Origin: Sphingobacteriales bacterium
GTDB lineage: Bacteria > Bacteroidota > Bacteroidia > Chitinophagales > Chitinophagaceae
DNA length: 64,000 bases
Assembly: GCA_026391525.1 (NCBI GenBank)
Contig: JAPLEF010000146.1
Span: 1-64,000 of the forward strand
Direction: 5' to 3'
Shown here piece by piece: positions 39,986-49,804 of this stretch. The notes under the pieces were generated by a model. It ran no database searches. It saw nothing but the letters and a program-made list of their open reading frames with translations, and was not told the DNA's origin. Both the position numbers and the translations under genes were made by a program. Numbering within the stretch: position 1 is the stretch's first letter; every line of letters begins with the position of its first letter.

Positions 39986-41227
39986 TTAATGTTTTAAGAT
40001 ATATGCTCTGAGTAAGTTCATAGCATGCATTGCGGCAACCTGTGTATTTTTCTCCCGGTTAAACCGTAAATGAATTTTTTTGGTAATAATTTCCTTAGTG
40101 TCGCCTGCTGCCATCCATACGGTACCAACGGGTTTATCGGGTAGTCCGCCATCCGGGCCCAGTATTCCAGAAACGGCAATGGCGTAATCACTTTTCATTC
40201 TATTCAATAATCCGGAAGCCATTTCCTTTACTACCTGTTCACTTACGGCTCCATACTCAATTAAAGTGGATTGATTTACTCCGAGGAGCTGTTCTTTGGC
40301 TTCATAAGAATACGTAACCATACTGCCGGCATAATAGGCAGATGAACCCGGATTTTTACTGAGCAGATGAGCGATATATCCACCCGTGCAACTTTCAGCG
40401 GTGGCTACAGTTTGCGATTTGCTGATGAGCAGTGAAGCCAATATTTCTTCCATAGTTTGATCAGCAGTTGCAATAAGGTAGGTACCCACTATCTTAGCAA
40501 GGCTTTGAAAGGTTCTTTCTAAATTATTGTGATTTTTAACATCATAGCTTGATAACCGTAACCGCACCATCCCATCATGGGGGAGGTATGCCAATTTGAT
40601 TTCGGGAGGTAAACCCGATTCAAAATCTGCAGTCAGGTCTGCCAGCATCGCTTCCCCAATTCCATAGCAAACCAGGGTACGATGTTCAATTTTAGGGAAC
40701 TGAAACCTTTCGGCCACCATTGGAATCACCGTGTTTTCCATCATACCTTTCATTTCGTGGGGCACACCGGGTAAACTCACATAAATGCAACCATTTTTCT
40801 CAAACCACATGCCGGGTGCTGTTCCTCTTTTATTAGGGATCAGGGTACAGTTGTTGGGCACTTCAGCTTGTTTGATGTTTCTTTCAGTTAAGGGACGTTT
40901 GAAAACGGTTTCAAAAAGACAGGTCACATTTTCCAGGGCTTCTGCATTCATCACCATCTTTCCCCCGAAATATTCGCATAGCAGGGGTTTGGTGATGTCG
41001 TCTGCTGTAGGGCCCAGTCCGCCTGTAATTAAAATGATACCGGCCTTTTTACTTTCTTCATCAAGGGCGTTCCATATTTCGTTCCAATTATCTCCAACGG
41101 CTACACGACGTATTACCCTGATGCCCCATTTATTCAGTTCCTGGGCCATCCATGCACTGTTGGTATCTATCACTTGTCCGATCAATAGTTCATCGCCGAT
41201 GGTAATGATGGATACGTTGGTGTTCAT
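39986..41227 (-). CDS. cinA: CinA family nicotinamide-nucleotide amidase/competence-damage protein
   Basis: IITIGDELLIGQVIDTNSAW, TGGLGPTADDITK, TAESCTGGYIAHLL; start set at MNTNVSI. Confidence 0.93.
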   Translation of the reverse strand: MNTNVSIITIGDELLIGQVIDTNSAWMAQELNKWGIRVIRRVAVGDNWNEIWNALDEESKKAGIILITGGLGPTADDITKPLLCEYFGGKMVMNAEALENVTCLFETVFKRPLTERNIKQAEVPNNCTLIPNKRGTAPGMWFEKNGCIYVSLPGVPHEMKGMMENTVIPMVAERFQFPKIEHRTLVCYGIGEAMLADLTADFESGLPPEIKLAYLPHDGMVRLRLSSYDVKNHNNLERTFQSLAKIVGTYLIATADQTMEEILASLLISKSQTVATAESCTGGYIAHLLSKNPGSSAYYAGSMVTYSYEAKEQLLGVNQSTLIEYGAVSEQVVKEMASGLLNRMKSDYAIAVSGILGPDGGLPDKPVGTVWMAAGDTKEIITKKIHLRFNREKNTQVAAMHAMNLLRAYILKH

Positions 41228-41258
41228 ATTTTTTGTTATTCGGATGGATTGATGAATA

Positions 41259-41400
41259 ATACCGATTGGACAATCAATATAGTCCAATATCGGCTATCGC
41301 CTCATTGTACTATTTGTTTGATACCATCGGCATTTACTCCCGAAAGCATTCGGGATAAGATTTATAAAATATTGGCATATTATATAAATCACATTGGTAT
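41259..41400 (-). repeat. MITE-like dispersed repeat, copy 2 (142 bp, opposite orientation, with 21-bp hairpin insertion)
   Basis: Reverse complement matches 28167-28287 with 3 substitutions (counted by eye) plus the insertion ATCCCGAATGCTTTCGGGAGT. Confidence 0.75.
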
Positions 41401-41480
41401 AAAATCAAGCCGGTGTGTTTCTTTTGTGAGTTGAAGCAGGCAAAGATAATTCTTTTAGCTTTGAAGGATAATCTGCTGAT

Positions 41481-42869
41481 ATGAAAAAGATGGTTATGCT
41501 GTTGGGGTCCTTTTTTGTTACAGGAATACTTATTGCGCAAAATTTATCTGATCGGTTAAAAGAGGGTATGGCTGCCTTATTAAAGGATGAGCAGTTCACT
41601 TATGCCATTACAGGTATGATGGTAACAGATGCTGAAAGCGGACAACAGATTTACAGTTGGAATGCAGATATCGGTTTAGCCCCCGCCAGTTGCCAGAAAG
41701 TAATAACCAGTGCCGCTTCATTTGCTCTTTTGAAACCTGAATTCCGTTACCAAACCCGTTTTACGCTTCGTTTTCAAGGTGATAGTAGTTTTTTGGTTTT
41801 GAACCCTTCGGGAGATCCCAGTCTGGGTTCAGATCGCTGGTCCGCTACCGGTTCCGCAGCATTGCTGAACTCGCTCGCATCGGCACTTGAAAAAAGAAAA
41901 CCTGTTAATCTTTCTCAAACCATCCTCACAACCGGCGCTGATCTTGATTTTCAGCGTATCCCCGACGGATGGATATGGCAGGATATCGGTAATTATTATG
42001 GCGCTTGTGCAGGAAGTTTCAACTGGATGGAAAATAAGTTCGATTGGTTGTTGCGTTCAGGTAATAATTCCGGAGATCCGGTTGAAATCATCAGGTTTGT
42101 ACCAGATTGTGATATCAAATCTGTCAGCAATTTAATCTGTACCGGTGAAAAGGGGAGTGGCGACAAAGCCTATGTGTATACCAACCCCGGAGTAAAAAGT
42201 TATGCAGCATCCGGAACCATCCCGCCAAATCAGGAAAATTTTAAGATTACAGCCGCCATGCACCGGCCGGAAGATTTTTTTGTTTCTGCTCTGAATGATC
42301 AATTATCAAAAGGATTTCATGTGCATGGAATAAAATCTTTTCGTTTTGGAAATAAGGTTAAGGTGAAAAAAGAAGATGAATTATTGATGACATATTTTTC
42401 CCCTTCGCTCGACAGCCTCAATTATTGGTTCATGAAAAAAAGCATCAATCTTTATGGCGAAGTGTTTTTAAAAACAATCGCCCTGCAGGAAAATAAGCCG
42501 GGGATTAACGATTCAGGTGTTGCGGTGATCAGGCGCTTCTGGCAACAAAACGGCATCTCTCAGGGTGCCATTAAGATCATTGATGGCAGCGGGCTTTCTC
42601 CGGCAAACAGGATTACGGCACATGCTTTACAACAGGTTTTAACTTACGCCAGTAAACAGAACTGGTTTGCCAGTTTTAAAAATGCATTGCCGGTTATCAA
42701 TGGCATCATAATGAAAGATGGCTATATCAGCGGCGTACGTTCCTATGCAGGTTATGTAAAGCAAAACTCCGGAAGGGTACTGATATTTGCCTTTATTGCC
42801 AACAATATAGATGGTAATCCGGTTGCTGCGAAAGAAAAAATATGGAAGGTTCTGGATCTTTTAAAGTAA
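41481..42869 (+). CDS. dacB: D-alanyl-D-alanine carboxypeptidase/endopeptidase (PBP4, peptidase S13)
   Basis: LAPASCQKVITSAASF (SxxK), IIDGSGLSPANRIT, GVRSYAGYVKQNSGRVLIFAF. Confidence 0.88.
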   Translation: MKKMVMLLGSFFVTGILIAQNLSDRLKEGMAALLKDEQFTYAITGMMVTDAESGQQIYSWNADIGLAPASCQKVITSAASFALLKPEFRYQTRFTLRFQGDSSFLVLNPSGDPSLGSDRWSATGSAALLNSLASALEKRKPVNLSQTILTTGADLDFQRIPDGWIWQDIGNYYGACAGSFNWMENKFDWLLRSGNNSGDPVEIIRFVPDCDIKSVSNLICTGEKGSGDKAYVYTNPGVKSYAASGTIPPNQENFKITAAMHRPEDFFVSALNDQLSKGFHVHGIKSFRFGNKVKVKKEDELLMTYFSPSLDSLNYWFMKKSINLYGEVFLKTIALQENKPGINDSGVAVIRRFWQQNGISQGAIKIIDGSGLSPANRITAHALQQVLTYASKQNWFASFKNALPVINGIIMKDGYISGVRSYAGYVKQNSGRVLIFAFIANNIDGNPVAAKEKIWKVLDLLK

Positions 42870-42894
42870 CTTCAACCCATAACAACTAATAAAT

Positions 42895-43332
42895 ATGAAA
42901 GAACAAAATTTTCGAAACCACAACCGCATGGTGCCACTTTATCATTATGTGCTCCTCCTCCTTATTTTATTGGCCATCATTGGGTCTATAGTAAAATTGT
43001 ATCGGAGCTATCAAACCGGACTTACCGGATTGCTGGTGCCCGGAATTTTATTGTTGCTATCCATAGCTTTATTGATCACTGCGGCTTTTGCAAGAACTTT
43101 TGCATTGAAGGCACAGGACAGGGCGATTCGTGCGGAAGAAAGTCTGCGTTATTTTGTACTCACCGGTAAATTGCCCGATCGTCAGCTGCGTATTGGCCAG
43201 ATTATTGCGTTGCGTTTTTCAACCGATGAAGAATTCGTTCAGCTCACTCAAAGGGCCGTTTCAGAAAAAATGACACCAAAACAGATCAAAGAAGCTATCA
43301 GCAAGTGGAAAGCAGATGATTATCGGGTATAG
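42895..43332 (+). CDS. Conserved hypothetical membrane protein (DUF6526-like)
   Basis: 145 aa with two TMs; C-terminal IIALRFSTDEEFVQLTQRAV. Confidence 0.6.
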   Translation: MKEQNFRNHNRMVPLYHYVLLLLILLAIIGSIVKLYRSYQTGLTGLLVPGILLLLSIALLITAAFARTFALKAQDRAIRAEESLRYFVLTGKLPDRQLRIGQIIALRFSTDEEFVQLTQRAVSEKMTPKQIKEAISKWKADDYRV

Positions 43333-43358
43333 TTCGCTGAATCAACTTCATTTATAAG

Positions 43359-43781
43359 ATGTACCAATCATCAACCAGCATCCGGATTCATTATGCGTTT
43401 ACCGACCAGATGGGCTTTGTTTATTATGGCCACTATGCACAATTTTATGAAATCGGACGAACAGAAGCCATACGGGCACTGGGTTTAACTTATAAGGATA
43501 TGGAAGCAATGGGTGTGATCATGCCTGTTGTAGAAATGCAGTGCCGTTTTCTAAGACCTGCAAAATACGACGATCTGATTACCGTGAAAACCATTTTAAA
43601 GGAATTGCCTGAAAACCATGAAATCCTTTTTCATGGCGAAGTGTACAATGAAGCAGGGAAATTGCTCAATACCGGTTTGGTAACGCTGTATTTTTTATCT
43701 GCCGACGGTTTGAACCGCATAACAATGCCCGAAAATTTGCGTGAAAAACTGCAGCCATTTTTTTCAGAGAAAAAAGTATGA
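43359..43781 (+). CDS. Acyl-CoA thioesterase (4HBT/YbgC-like hotdog fold)
   Basis: RIHYAFTDQMGFVYYGHYAQFYEIGRTEAIR. Confidence 0.88.
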   Translation: MYQSSTSIRIHYAFTDQMGFVYYGHYAQFYEIGRTEAIRALGLTYKDMEAMGVIMPVVEMQCRFLRPAKYDDLITVKTILKELPENHEILFHGEVYNEAGKLLNTGLVTLYFLSADGLNRITMPENLREKLQPFFSEKKV

Positions 43782-43782
43782 C

Positions 43783-44190
43783 CTATTTTCCAGTCATGCC
43801 ATCCACACTGAATTTTCCCGGTCCAAGAATCAGCAATGTGAGGTAAGCCCCTAAATAAATCGTTGCCATTTCTCCTTCACCCATAAAATCGCTATGGTGT
43901 GCTTTGGTCAAAGCAACCAGCATGGTGATGATCAGAGGCACACAGGCCAGGCGGGTAAACAAGCCAAGTATGATGAAAAGGGCACAGAAAAATTCTGCAA
44001 AAACAGTCAGGGATAATGAAGCCGCCTGACCGATTCCCATAAAATTCATAAAATCTTTTTTGTACTCTGCGAAATGCACGAGTTTATCGTAGCCATGTTT
44101 CATCATTAGCACTCCTGAAAATAACCTGAGCAGTAGCATGGCAATATTGAAAGCCCCGGCTGAATAATGAGTGGAAATCAGTTTTTTCAT
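43783..44190 (-). CDS. DoxX family membrane protein
   Basis: LRLFSGVLMMKHGYDKL, FAEFFCALFIILGLFTRLACVPLIITM. Confidence 0.85.
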   Translation of the reverse strand: MKKLISTHYSAGAFNIAMLLLRLFSGVLMMKHGYDKLVHFAEYKKDFMNFMGIGQAASLSLTVFAEFFCALFIILGLFTRLACVPLIITMLVALTKAHHSDFMGEGEMATIYLGAYLTLLILGPGKFSVDGMTGK

Positions 44191-44402
44191 AATGTATCGT
44201 TTGGATGAGATGGTAAAAATAAGAAAACCATCGGTACAATTTGTTATTCCGGAGATGAAAAAAACTATTGCTTTACCAACTTTTTAACAGCATGTTAGAA
44301 AGAGATTCCTTTTGTTTACATCCTTAAATGTAATTTTCTGTTTTTGGAAACTAAAGTGTACAGGTGATTTGCCTTTGCAGATGAAAATGGAATAATAAAC
44401 CT

Positions 44403-47400
44403 ATGTGGAAAAATTGGTTAATAGTCGCTTTTATTTTCAAGATGGTATTTAATACCGGGTTTGCCCAATCCACACATGTGGTGAACGATCCGGAAAAGGC
44501 TTTCAAGCAAATGAAAGACCATTTTGTAAAGGGTGAATATGGCTTTGCTTATCCTTTAGCACGTGAATTGCAGTCAACTTATACTGCCGAAAAATCTACT
44601 GATGCCGGATATCTGTTTGATGAAGTGAACTATTATACAGCAGCACTGGAGTTGATTTTGCAACTCCCCGTTGGCGTTAGTCATGCTGAAACACTGCTAT
44701 CAGGAACTATGAATCCTGCACGCAGGCAATTGTTGCATTATCACCTGGCCCATCACTATTTTCTTCACGATGATTTCAACAATACGATAAACCATTATAC
44801 ACTAGCCGGAGTAGATAATCTGGATAATGATGCCATTGCCACAGCAAAGTTCGAGAAAGCCTATGCCCATTTCAACCTGAAACAGTTCGAAGCGGCCAAG
44901 CCCCTTTTTAATGAAATATTTCAATTGCCTGATAGCAAGTATCATCTCGCCGCAAGTTATTATTATGGGTTTATCTGTTATCATCAGGGATTTTATGCAG
45001 AAGCGATAAAGGCATTCCGTTTAATTGAAGCCAACCCTGCTTATTCGGGAGTGGTTCCTTACTATCTTTCCGAATTGTATTATTTCCAGGGAAAGAAGGA
45101 AGATGCCCTTAAGTATGGCGAGAGCGTTCTTGCCCGTGGTGGTAACCTTTACTATGAAAAGGAACTCAAATTACTGATTGGTCAGTTATACTTTGAAAAA
45201 AAGGAATTTGCCATCGCCTTACCACTGTTGAGAGATTATGTTGCTGCAAGCGAAAAGGTTTCTAAAGAAGTGATGTACGAATTGAGCTATTGTTATTATA
45301 AGGTCAACAACATCGAAAAAGCTATTGAAGGTTTCCGGCAGCTCAGTAATGAAAAGGATTCTATGGCACAGAACAGCATGTATCTGCTTGGCAACCTCTA
45401 CCTGAAGAAAGATGATAAATCTAATGCACGCATCGCTTTCCAGTATTGTGCGTTCAACAGCAGCAATGCCCAACAACAGCAGGCCTCCCGTTTCAATTAC
45501 GCTAAACTGTCATTCGAGTTGGGCTATCAGGATATCGCACTTCGTGAAATGCGTTCCTATCTCAAAGATTATCCCACTGCCACTGATGCAGATGAAGCAA
45601 AAGAAATCCTCCTTAGCTTATTAGCCAATACCAATAATTTCACTGATGCATTGGAGATGTACAAACAGTTTGGGCAGCCAACATCAGCTATGCAGAAAAT
45701 GCTGCCTAGGATACAATTTGGACTTGCCATGGATTTGCTGAACGACCAGCGGTTGGATGAAGCATCAGGTTTGCTGCAATCGATATTGAAAAATCCGCAG
45801 GCAGGTGGAACGTTGCCATATGCCCTTTTCTGGAATGCTGAAATTGCATATAGGCAAAATCGTTATGATGAAGCCAATCGCGGATATCAATCATTTTTAG
45901 AAGCCCGTGTACAGCCCGTTGGTGAAGCCAACGCTCAAACGGCACAATATAATTCGGGGTATTGCTGGTTTCAAAAAGGAGATTATAAAAATGCGCTTAC
46001 TCAATTTGAATCAGTCACTAAAACGGTGAACAGCAACAGCAGCAGTTTGATCCAGGATGCTTATGTTCGTGAGGCGGATTGCTATTACATGTTACGTGAT
46101 TATCAAAACGCTAATATTATTTATACAAAAGTTATTAAGCTTTCATTACCTGCTTCAGATCATGCTTTGTATCAACAGGCGATGATTGCCGGAATCAAGA
46201 ACCCTTCTGAAAAAATTAATTTGCTCAATAAGCTTACCGCACAATATCCCACGAGTAATCTGGTTGCAGACGCAACAATGGAAATAGCGAATACTTTTCT
46301 GGCAGATGAAAAGTTTGCTGCTGCAGTACCTTACCTTAACAAACTCATCAACCAAAAATCTGCCGAAGGTTTGAAACCAAAAGTTTACCTCAAACTAGCA
46401 CTGGCTCATTACAATAACAATGAAAATGGGGAAGCTTTAAAAGCCTATGATGCACTCATAGAAAATTATCCTCAATCCGCAGAAGCCATGGAAGCTATAG
46501 GTTTGGTGAAGAATATCTATGTAGAAGAAGGCAAGCCTGATGCTTATATCGAACTCATGGCCCGCCTTGGCAAACCGGTGAGCATGAATGAAGCAGATTC
46601 ACTTGCTTATGCTTCAGCCATTTTAAAAGCAGGTAAAGCAGATTGTAATACTACTGTTGCTGCATTTCAGGAATATTTAACGCGTTTTCCGGATGGGGCT
46701 TCCGCCTTAGTTGCACATCAGCATATCGGTGAATGTTATGTGGAATTGAAAAATTATGCGGAAGCCATCAAATCGTATCAATTCATTTTTAGCATGGGGG
46801 TTAGTCCATATTTTGATGAAGCTTGCAGCGAACTGGCCCGCCTTCAATATGTGGAATACAAAGATTATCTATCGGCAAGAAAATATTATGAGAGTTTGTA
46901 TCAAAACACCAATGATGAAACGATGCGGCTTGATGCATTGCGCGGATGGGTTCGCTGCAATTACCAGCTTAAAGATTATCAGGGAGCAAGTTCAATAGCT
47001 AGCCAGTTGCTTTCCCGAAAAGGCATCAGTACCGATGATAAATCGATTGCCGCACTCGTATTGGGTAAATCGCAACAAGCAACCGACTGTAATGCAGCCA
47101 TTACCTCCTTCAAATCGGTTGCCGCTATAAATAAATCTGCCTGGGGGGCTGAGGCAAGGTATGAAATAGCTGCCTGTTATTTTCAGCAAAAACAACTTAG
47201 GCTTTCAGAAAAAGCAGCATTGGCCGTAATCAAAGAAACCGGCTCCTACGATTATTGGGTAACCAAGGCTTATATTCTTATCGGTGATATTTTTATGGAA
47301 GAGAAAGATTATTTCAATGCTAAGGCAACCTACGAAAGTGTTTCCCGTAATGCTAACATTGAAGAATTGAAAACCATTGCAACAGATAAGTTTCAGCTTG

Positions 47401-47444
47401 CTGTTGATGCCGAATCAAAAAATACTAAAATTGCCAACCCCTAA
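44403..47444 (+). CDS. Large tetratricopeptide-repeat protein, exported
   Basis: Signal peptide and many TPR/Sel1-like units (AEAIKSYQFIFSMGVSPYFDEA, GEALKAYDALIENYPQSAEA). Confidence 0.85.
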   Translation: MWKNWLIVAFIFKMVFNTGFAQSTHVVNDPEKAFKQMKDHFVKGEYGFAYPLARELQSTYTAEKSTDAGYLFDEVNYYTAALELILQLPVGVSHAETLLSGTMNPARRQLLHYHLAHHYFLHDDFNNTINHYTLAGVDNLDNDAIATAKFEKAYAHFNLKQFEAAKPLFNEIFQLPDSKYHLAASYYYGFICYHQGFYAEAIKAFRLIEANPAYSGVVPYYLSELYYFQGKKEDALKYGESVLARGGNLYYEKELKLLIGQLYFEKKEFAIALPLLRDYVAASEKVSKEVMYELSYCYYKVNNIEKAIEGFRQLSNEKDSMAQNSMYLLGNLYLKKDDKSNARIAFQYCAFNSSNAQQQQASRFNYAKLSFELGYQDIALREMRSYLKDYPTATDADEAKEILLSLLANTNNFTDALEMYKQFGQPTSAMQKMLPRIQFGLAMDLLNDQRLDEASGLLQSILKNPQAGGTLPYALFWNAEIAYRQNRYDEANRGYQSFLEARVQPVGEANAQTAQYNSGYCWFQKGDYKNALTQFESVTKTVNSNSSSLIQDAYVREADCYYMLRDYQNANIIYTKVIKLSLPASDHALYQQAMIAGIKNPSEKINLLNKLTAQYPTSNLVADATMEIANTFLADEKFAAAVPYLNKLINQKSAEGLKPKVYLKLALAHYNNNENGEALKAYDALIENYPQSAEAMEAIGLVKNIYVEEGKPDAYIELMARLGKPVSMNEADSLAYASAILKAGKADCNTTVAAFQEYLTRFPDGASALVAHQHIGECYVELKNYAEAIKSYQFIFSMGVSPYFDEACSELARLQYVEYKDYLSARKYYESLYQNTNDETMRLDALRGWVRCNYQLKDYQGASSIASQLLSRKGISTDDKSIAALVLGKSQQATDCNAAITSFKSVAAINKSAWGAEARYEIAACYFQQKQLRLSEKAALAVIKETGSYDYWVTKAYILIGDIFMEEKDYFNAKATYESVSRNANIEELKTIATDKFQLAVDAESKNTKIANP

Positions 47445-47447
47445 CCT

Positions 47448-49127
47448 ATGAGGCTCAAGTTTACGATAGCAATGATCAGATCCTGCAGTTTCCGAATGGC
47501 AGGCATTGTTTTATTCCAATTGGTTTTACTTACGGCTTCTGCTCAGCGTGATACTTTGAAAAAGCCACAAGCCATAGAAATCATTTCGGCCTATAAACCC
47601 ATCCTTCGTTCCGTAGTAAAAATAAATTTCTCCGGTACAGCTTTACCTGCTGATTCTAACCGAACAGTTCGTGCTTATCAATTGCCTTCCCAGCAATTGT
47701 TTTATGCTTATCAGGCCGTTCCTTTGAAACCACTGGCATTGGAAAACGACACATCCATTTATCTGGGCCAACGCAATTATGCAAAGCTGGGTATCGGTAA
47801 TCTTCAAACTTTATATGCCGAAGCAGGTGTTGGTTTTGGCGATGGAAGAAATCGTCTTCTAAATATCATAGGTAGTTTCCGAAATAGTAAAGGCAAAATT
47901 CGTTTTCAGGATTATAGCGAATTTTCCATAAAAGCCAACGGAAGTTATTTTCTTCCGGGAAAAGAAGTTTATGGCTCATTGGGTTTTCAACAGCGCCAGC
48001 AATTTTTTTACGGATATAATCAGCAAGTGTTCGATTTCTCCAAAGATCAGTTAAGGCAACAGTTTCAAAGTATAAACATCAAAGCAGGCATCAGGAATAC
48101 TGAGCCCAATGAATTAGGCATAGATTACGACCCAACCATACAGGTGAAATTCTTTGCCAATAAAGACCGAAACAGCGAGAGTTCATTTCTGATTGATTTG
48201 CCGGTTACAAAAAGATGGGATGAGCATATCAATGCCGGTTTGCTTTTCCGTGCCGACCTTACCAATTATGCTTCTAAGGAACTGTTGCCGGAGGATATCA
48301 GTTTCAGCAATAATGTAGCTCTGCTTACAGCAAAAGTGGGTTATCAAAAAAACAGTTTAAACCTTACCATCGGAGCAACGGCTTCCTGGGATAATTCGGA
48401 TTTTGCATTTCTTCCAAACATTTATGGAGAGTGGCAGTTGGTTGAAAATAAATTTTCAATCATTGGCGGATGGGTAGGCGCCATCAACAAAAACACTATG
48501 CAGAATCTTACTGCCATCAATCCATTTCTAAGCACTTTACGTTCACAAACCAATACCAGAGAAACAGAATTTTATGGGGGTGTAAAAGCGCAGATTGGAA
48601 ATCATTTTCAGTTCAATGCCAAAGCAGGGTTCCTTACTTACCGGAACTATCAGTTTTTTGTAAACGATTACCGGGCAGGTGCTGAGGGAAAGAGTTTCAT
48701 TTTGTCGGATGAAAGCACCATGAATAATTTCAGGATAAAAGCTGATATGAGTTATGTGAACAAGGAACATTTCACTATCAATGCGGGCATCACCCTGAAT
48801 GGATTCACCGGAGTGACGGATAATGAAAAAGCCTGGCATACGGTTCCAATGGAAATCAATGCTTCACTTCGATGGTGGATTTTGAAACCTTTACTACTCA
48901 AGGCCGACTGCTATATTTTTGGTGGTGGCAATTATCTTGAAGTTGGTAATTTAAGCCGTTCATTCAACGGGGCTGCAGATTTTAGTGCAGGTGCTGAATA
49001 TAAAATCAACCGTCGTTTTAGTGCATTTCTTGATATCAACAATATCTTTGGCCAAAATTATCAGCGCTGGCATAATTATCCGGTTTACGGAATTAATTTC
49101 CTCGCTGGGCTGGTGGCCCGATTTTAA
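47448..49127 (+). CDS. Putative outer-membrane beta-barrel protein
   Basis: Signal peptide, alternating amphipathic strands, C-terminal aromatic/F ending (GINFLAGLVARF); starts 4 nt after the TPR gene. Confidence 0.7.
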   Translation: MRLKFTIAMIRSCSFRMAGIVLFQLVLLTASAQRDTLKKPQAIEIISAYKPILRSVVKINFSGTALPADSNRTVRAYQLPSQQLFYAYQAVPLKPLALENDTSIYLGQRNYAKLGIGNLQTLYAEAGVGFGDGRNRLLNIIGSFRNSKGKIRFQDYSEFSIKANGSYFLPGKEVYGSLGFQQRQQFFYGYNQQVFDFSKDQLRQQFQSINIKAGIRNTEPNELGIDYDPTIQVKFFANKDRNSESSFLIDLPVTKRWDEHINAGLLFRADLTNYASKELLPEDISFSNNVALLTAKVGYQKNSLNLTIGATASWDNSDFAFLPNIYGEWQLVENKFSIIGGWVGAINKNTMQNLTAINPFLSTLRSQTNTRETEFYGGVKAQIGNHFQFNAKAGFLTYRNYQFFVNDYRAGAEGKSFILSDESTMNNFRIKADMSYVNKEHFTINAGITLNGFTGVTDNEKAWHTVPMEINASLRWWILKPLLLKADCYIFGGGNYLEVGNLSRSFNGAADFSAGAEYKINRRFSAFLDINNIFGQNYQRWHNYPVYGINFLAGLVARF

Positions 49128-49140
49128 CTATTTTTACCGG

Positions 49141-49779
49141 ATGGAACAACTGATGGCTGCTTATCTTTTCAGCAACGGGCATTGTCCCCTCCCGGGAATT
49201 GGTTCTTTACAGATCCATGCCGGATCAGCAAAAGCCTTTTATGCCAATAATTCGATCCTCGGTCCGCAGCCGGAGATCAGGTTGGTGAATAAGGAAGAAA
49301 ATGCCACTTCTTTTTTGCATTACCTTATCCGGAAGCTTGAGTTGAATGAGCAGGTTGTGATTACGATGGTTGGCGATTTTTGTGCAAAAATCAATCACCT
49401 CGATTTTGGGGAAGAACTTTCCTTAGCCGATGCGGGATTTTTCATGCGAACTAAAGAAGGAACGTTGAAATTTCATTCTGCCGTTGTACCTGCTTCCTTT
49501 TTTCCTGAGCTGCCTTTGGAAAGGATCTCACAACCTGGCAGCATCCATCAGGTTCGGGTAGGCGATACCGAAACCACCAGTGATGTGATGACCGAATATC
49601 TGAATGAAGCACCTCCTGTAAAAAAGTTTACCTGGTGGATGGCTGCATTACTGTTGCTTTTTTTAAGCATCGGCCTGATCATCTTTTACCAACAGGCAGC
49701 ATCTCATCAGGAATTATGGGGGAACAGTCAGCCTATCAAGCCTCCACAACCTTCTTCATCTTATCAAATAGTGAACTGA
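49141..49779 (+). CDS. HU-CCDC81-like domain protein with single TM anchor
   Basis: N-terminal LMAAYLFSNGHCPLPGIGSLQI...NNSILGPQPEIRL; TM WWMAALLLLFLSIGLIIFY; start at ATG 49141. Confidence 0.65.
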   Translation: MEQLMAAYLFSNGHCPLPGIGSLQIHAGSAKAFYANNSILGPQPEIRLVNKEENATSFLHYLIRKLELNEQVVITMVGDFCAKINHLDFGEELSLADAGFFMRTKEGTLKFHSAVVPASFFPELPLERISQPGSIHQVRVGDTETTSDVMTEYLNEAPPVKKFTWWMAALLLLFLSIGLIIFYQQAASHQELWGNSQPIKPPQPSSSYQIVN

Positions 49780-49804
49780 CCGAATTTTCTGTTTATTTAT
49801 ATTC

